Of a stretch of DNA of 64,000 nt, positions 60,760 to 64,000 are shown in pieces. Numbering within the stretch: position 1 is the stretch's first letter; each line of letters starts with the position of its first letter. The stretch spans positions 124,001 through 188,000 of the forward strand of contig CANKYF010000004.1 of the NCBI GenBank assembly GCA_947487895.1, written 5' to 3'. This stretch comes from an uncultured Flavobacteriaceae bacterium (GTDB lineage: Bacteria > Bacteroidota > Bacteroidia > Flavobacteriales > Flavobacteriaceae). Made by a program: the position numbers and the translations under genes. Under the pieces are notes generated by a model. That model was not told where the DNA came from, made no database searches, and worked only from the letters and a program-made list of their open reading frames with translations.

Positions 60760-62696
60760 GTTATTTCTTTTATATTGATATCTATAACATAGGATGTTCC
60801 TTTGTTATCAGAAGTAACATCTAACTTGGCATTAAGATATTTTATTCTAGATTTCACGTTTTGCAAGCCTATACCATTATTTTTTTCTGTGTGTAAATCA
60901 AATCCCTTTCCGTTATCTTCTATTGTTATTTGAATAACATCACCTTGATGACTTATTTGCACATCAATTTCTGTCGCCTCAGCATGTTTTAAACTATTAT
61001 TTACTAACTCTTGCACAATTCTGAAGATATTGACCTCTATCTTTTTAGAAATAGCAAATGGACTACCAATACTCTGAAAAGTGATATCTACACTATGAAT
61101 TGTATTTGTAGTACCACAATAATCTTGTAACGCCTCTATTAAACTAAAATCTTTTAATGCTGGAGGCACTAAGTTATGCGAAATGGCACGTACTTGTTCA
61201 CACGATTTATCAATCATAGCAACAGCTTCATTAATCACTGTATTGTTCTTTTCTAATATTGATGTGAGTTTATATTTAATAGCTGAAAGATCCACATTAA
61301 CACCATCATGTAATTCTTGTGCAATACGCAAGCGTTCCTTTTCTTCACCCTCCATAAGTAGCTCTAAGGTTTTGACTTGCTGTTCTCGCTTTAAACTTAC
61401 AATTTCTTGATCTTTTCTTTTTTGTCGTTGTTGGTATAAAAACCATGTTAGTATAGATGTTAATAAAAGTGCTATAACCAAACCTGTCATGAGCTTAGAT
61501 TTTGACTGCTGTTTTTCTAATTTTAAATCTTGTTGCTCAATAGCTAATTGTTGTTCTGCAATTTCTTTATCTTTCTTTTCTGTCTCAAATTTAGCTTCAA
61601 GTTCATTACGATGTTCTAAGTTTTCTTTATTGAAGACACTGTCTCTATATACAATGTATTGTTGATAATATGTAAACGCTTTTTGGGGTTGCTCCCAATC
61701 AGAAGCGGTATTACTCATAGCTAGATAAGTTTCAGAAATTAGAGGAAGATTTTTTAACTCCATAGCAATCCCCTTAGCTGTACTAAAGTATTTTTCTGAA
61801 ATTGTTTTTTGATTGATTTTTCCAAAAGCAGTTCCTAATGACATATTAGTTTCCACAAGTTCTACTTTATCATTTATCTCTTTTCTAATTTGTAATGCTT
61901 TTTGTAGATAGTCTATGGCTTTATCAATGTCTCCCATATCAGTATATGTCGCACCAATATTATTATAGTTTCGAGCTATTTCCCTTTGGTTATCATACTT
62001 TTGGTTATATTCTAACGAGCTTTTAAAATATTTAAGGGATTGTTCTATATTACCTTTTTCTATATACAATGTGCCAATGTTATTAAGAAGCGTTCCTAAA
62101 ACATTCAAAATACGCAAGTCTGTTGTTCGATCTGATATCTCTAATCCTTTTTTAGCGTATTCAATAGCTAGATTATTATCTTTATAATAAATACCATATA
62201 AATTAGAGATATTAAGTAATTTTAGAAACTGTCCGTACTCATTATTATTCGCTTTATCATATTCATAGCCTTCTAGATACAACTCTAATGCACTTTCAAA
62301 ATCACCTTCTCGTTTGTGTAAAACTCCTAGGTTAGTATAAAAAGCGGATTTACTTAAACCAATAGCTTCAGATTGTTTCATAGCCACCGTATAATAGTAT
62401 CTTGCTGAATCGTATTGATTAGAAACTAAGTAGGCTGTTCCTTTATATTTATTTGCTAAAATCTTGAATCTTTTTGATTCTATCTTATCTGAAAGTTTAT
62501 GAAGCTTTGAAGCATATGATAATGAAGAGTCGGTATTTTGACTTGAGTAGTAGTAGGCTAACTCACCAAATAATTCTCCTTTTATAGAATCTTGAGGTTT
62601 TTTTCTCAATTCAACCTTTAAACTATCAATAATTTTGTTTTGCGCAATAACGATTGCGCTAAAACAGAAAAGACATATGGTGATAAAAACTTTCAA
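60756..62696 (-). CDS. TPR-containing sensor histidine kinase (HisKA_3)
   Basis: The 646-residue protein has a signal peptide (VFITICLFCFSAIVIAQ) and an extracytoplasmic array of about seven tetratricopeptide repeats (for example ALELYLEGYEYDKANNNEYG, IARNYNNIGATYTDMGDIDK). A transmembrane helix follows (LMTGLVIALLLTSILTWFLY), then a coiled coil, HisKA_3 with acceptor His463 in AQELHDGVNVDLSAIKYKL and an ATPase domain (ELVNNSLKHAEAT, IEDNGKGFD, GIGLQNVKSRI). The layout equals that of the kinase at 49693-51705. Its gene overlaps the response-regulator gene by 4 bp. The sensed signal is unknown. Confidence 0.92.
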   Translation of the reverse strand: MKVFITICLFCFSAIVIAQNKIIDSLKVELRKKPQDSIKGELFGELAYYYSSQNTDSSLSYASKLHKLSDKIESKRFKILANKYKGTAYLVSNQYDSARYYYTVAMKQSEAIGLSKSAFYTNLGVLHKREGDFESALELYLEGYEYDKANNNEYGQFLKLLNISNLYGIYYKDNNLAIEYAKKGLEISDRTTDLRILNVLGTLLNNIGTLYIEKGNIEQSLKYFKSSLEYNQKYDNQREIARNYNNIGATYTDMGDIDKAIDYLQKALQIRKEINDKVELVETNMSLGTAFGKINQKTISEKYFSTAKGIAMELKNLPLISETYLAMSNTASDWEQPQKAFTYYQQYIVYRDSVFNKENLEHRNELEAKFETEKKDKEIAEQQLAIEQQDLKLEKQQSKSKLMTGLVIALLLTSILTWFLYQQRQKRKDQEIVSLKREQQVKTLELLMEGEEKERLRIAQELHDGVNVDLSAIKYKLTSILEKNNTVINEAVAMIDKSCEQVRAISHNLVPPALKDFSLIEALQDYCGTTNTIHSVDITFQSIGSPFAISKKIEVNIFRIVQELVNNSLKHAEATEIDVQISHQGDVIQITIEDNGKGFDLHTEKNNGIGLQNVKSRIKYLNAKLDVTSDNKGTSYVIDINIKEIT

Positions 62697-62740
62697 ATAA
62701 TTTGATTTATAGTATTTTAAATATAGTCTTTTTTAATCTT

Positions 62741-63220
62741 CTAGTTATTGGAAGGTTCTATTTTTGTTAAATGTAAAATCTCGGGTGCATTGTTACTGTA
62801 AAGCTCTTCAAATTTAATAACCGTCCCGTTTTTATTTACGTCGGTGACAATCCAATCCTCAACTAAATCATTCAAATCAGCATCTCCAGGATTTTCGATA
62901 TTATCAAAATCAGTATAAACAACCCACATATCTTCACCAAGATCATCCTCTATAAAAACTTCGATTGAAGCATTCTCAGAAGCACCATTATAAGTTATAA
63001 CTGCACTCTCTTCTTCTGTATTGAATAAAAATTCGTAGCCATTAAATTCTGTTGTACGAGTTTCGTTTTCATCTGAAAAGAAACTAATACGCCATTTGCC
63101 ATTTAATAGTTCTGGTGAAAATTGTTGACTTGAATCTCCAGAATTATCATCATTACTGCTGCAGTTTAAAAACAAATTAGCAACTAAAACCAAACATAAA
63201 ATTTTCATAAAAGCTTTCAT
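62741..63220 (-). CDS. Lipocalin-like small lipoprotein
   Basis: The 159-residue lipoprotein (VLVANLFLNCSSNDDNSG) opens with LLNGKWRISFFSDENETRT, the Gly-x-Trp start of lipocalin-like domains, followed by alternating strands (YEFLFNTEEESAVITYNG, IEVFIEDDLGEDMWVVY). It lies 44 bp upstream of the kinase gene on the same strand and has copy B of the 45-bp element 56 bp before its start. It may be an accessory or output of the two-component system. No ligand is known. Confidence 0.72.
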   Translation of the reverse strand: MKAFMKILCLVLVANLFLNCSSNDDNSGDSSQQFSPELLNGKWRISFFSDENETRTTEFNGYEFLFNTEEESAVITYNGASENASIEVFIEDDLGEDMWVVYTDFDNIENPGDADLNDLVEDWIVTDVNKNGTVIKFEELYSNNAPEILHLTKIEPSNN

Positions 63221-63276
63221 ATTGATTGTATTTAAATATTAATACACGCAAACTACTACCTACCAATAGAAAATAA

Positions 63277-63321
63277 TTAAGGGCATTCCTCGATTTATAA
63301 AAAATCAGGGAATACCCTTAG
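63277..63321 (-). promoter_or_regulatory. 45-bp inverted-repeat element, copy B
   Basis: TTAAGGGCATTCCTCGATTT and AAATCAGGGAATACCCTTAG face each other around a short A-rich centre. It is the near-identical partner of 60068-60112. It lies 56 bp before the lipocalin-like gene, about the same distance as copy A from its gene. The gap 63221-63537 also holds the tpiA terminator and a structured repeat. Confidence 0.6.
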
Positions 63322-63346
63322 TTATGTCTTACTTATGATTTAAATA

Positions 63347-63381
63347 AAAAACCTGCCACATGTAAAACGAGACAGGTTTTT
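63347..63381 (-). terminator. Terminator downstream of tpiA
   Basis: AAAAACCTG (63347-63355) pairs with CAGGTTTTT (63373-63381), extended by one C-G pair inside. On the minus strand the stem is followed by TTTTTTATTT, a good Rho-independent layout, ending transcription that comes from tpiA. Confidence 0.75.
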
Positions 63382-63400
63382 GGTATATGTTATACTATTA

Positions 63401-63520
63401 GCAAGTATACACTTGCGTTAGCGATTGCAGTGGAAAGCCTAAAGTGAGGCACGAACGAGGACTTGCAACCCTTCGACTTCGCTCTGGATAAATTACAAGC
63501 GCGACCCCTTTGGGTAACGC
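63401..63520. repeat. Structured intergenic element (REP-like)
   Basis: This stretch is richer in G and C than its surroundings. It starts with GCAAGT-ATAC-ACTTGC (63401-63416), and GCGTTA (63415-63420) can pair with TAACGC (63515-63520) across about 95 bases that contain further short complementary pieces. No reading frame fits. Elements of this style recur downstream of flavobacterial housekeeping genes, to my recollection, but only one copy is visible here. Confidence 0.45.
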
Positions 63521-63537
63521 TAATTATTATTTATATT

Positions 63538-64000
63538 TTAAAATGCATTTACAATCGCAAAGAAATCTGCTGCTTTTAATGAAGCGCCACCAATAAGGCC
63601 TCCATCTACATCTGGCTTTCCAAAAATTTCTTGAGCATTTGCTGGTTTAACACTCCCTCCGTAAAGAATAGAAACGCTATCTGCTACTTCTGCGCCATAT
63701 TTATTAGCTAATGTTTTTCTAATAAATGCATGCATATCTTGTGCTTGCTCTGGAGTAGCTGTCTCTCCTGTGCCAATAGCCCAAACTGGCTCATACGCTA
63801 ATATTATATTTTTAAATGCCAAAGCTTCTAAATGAAACAACGCATTTTTAATTTGGCTTTCTACAACAGCTTCTTCATTACCTGCTTTTCTATCTGCTAA
63901 TTCTTCACCAAAACAGAAAATCACAGACATGTTATTTGCTAAAGCTGCATCTACCTTTTTAGCTAGAAGCTCATCTGTTTCATTGAAATATTCTCTACGT
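63538..64000 (-). CDS. tpiA: Triose-phosphate isomerase, 5' end outside window
   Basis: The frame stays open to the window edge, reading RREYFNETDELLAKKVDAAL upstream of the internal Met at 63930, so only the C-terminal part (about 154 residues) is present. The catalytic Glu lies in LAYEPVWAIGTG. The phosphate-gripper loop GTGETATPEQAQ, the LYGGSVKPANA motif and the closing GLIGGASLKAADF segment are all intact. It interconverts dihydroxyacetone phosphate and glyceraldehyde-3-phosphate in glycolysis. Confidence 0.96.
   Translation of the reverse strand, partial: RREYFNETDELLAKKVDAALANNMSVIFCFGEELADRKAGNEEAVVESQIKNALFHLEALAFKNIILAYEPVWAIGTGETATPEQAQDMHAFIRKTLANKYGAEVADSVSILYGGSVKPANAQEIFGKPDVDGGLIGGASLKAADFFAIVNAF

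Overview
The window comes from an AT-rich member of the Bacteroidota, most likely a marine flavobacterium. The evidence is SusC/SusD-type glycan import, many lipoproteins with short Cys lipoboxes, type IX secretion (T9SS) C-terminal sorting tails of the YPNP type, promoters of the TTTG-N19-TAnnTTTG kind, and glycosidases for algal polysaccharides. The species cannot be named from the sequence alone.

Region 1 (1-15.8 kb) is a galactan-type polysaccharide utilization locus. A divergent GH2 beta-galactosidase (cut by the window edge) faces a SusC-SusD-surface glycan-binding lipoprotein operon. A secreted GH86 agarase/porphyranase-like enzyme follows, then a very large secreted protein joining FG-GAP repeats, an ASPIC/UnbV domain and a complete vanadium haloperoxidase active-site signature.

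Region 2 (15.8-37.8 kb, minus strand) is a laminarin / beta-1,3(1,6)-glucan locus. In transcription order it holds a LuxR-type propeller regulator, a glycosidase-like TIM barrel fused to a predicted outer-membrane beta-barrel, an Ig/CBM lipoprotein, a GH16 laminarinase, a lipoprotein with five CBM-like repeats, a large cytoplasmic phosphorylase (GH149-like), a GH17 lipoprotein, a GH30, an MFS sugar symporter, a cytoplasmic GH17 and a T9SS-exported CBM protein. No SusC/SusD pair lies inside this cluster. Long glucan would be cut and held at the surface, debranched by GH30, trimmed by GH17 and split by phosphate in the cytoplasm.

Region 3 (38-51.7 kb, minus strand) is a histidine kinase/response regulator pair followed by an operon for a tail-collar-domain exported protein, a 2848-residue LamG/T9SS surface protein and two small exported partners. 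Three TACGTA boxes spaced by 10 and 20 bp lie in the promoter.

Region 4 (52-56.2 kb) has tRNA-Arg(ACG) and a sulfur module: a Crp/Fnr regulator with a Cys cluster, two YeeE/YedE-type half-transporters, a TauE/SafE (TSUP) permease and a CstB-like persulfide dioxygenase-rhodanese. Two matching palindromes (GTnAC-N4-GTnAC) sit at the same distance from -7 boxes.

Region 5 (56.2-64 kb, minus strand) contains the housekeeping genes clpS, a lactonase, prmA and tpiA (partial). Among them lies a second kinase/regulator pair between a T9SS beta-propeller protein and a lipoprotein. Both of those target genes carry the same 45-bp inverted-repeat element upstream.
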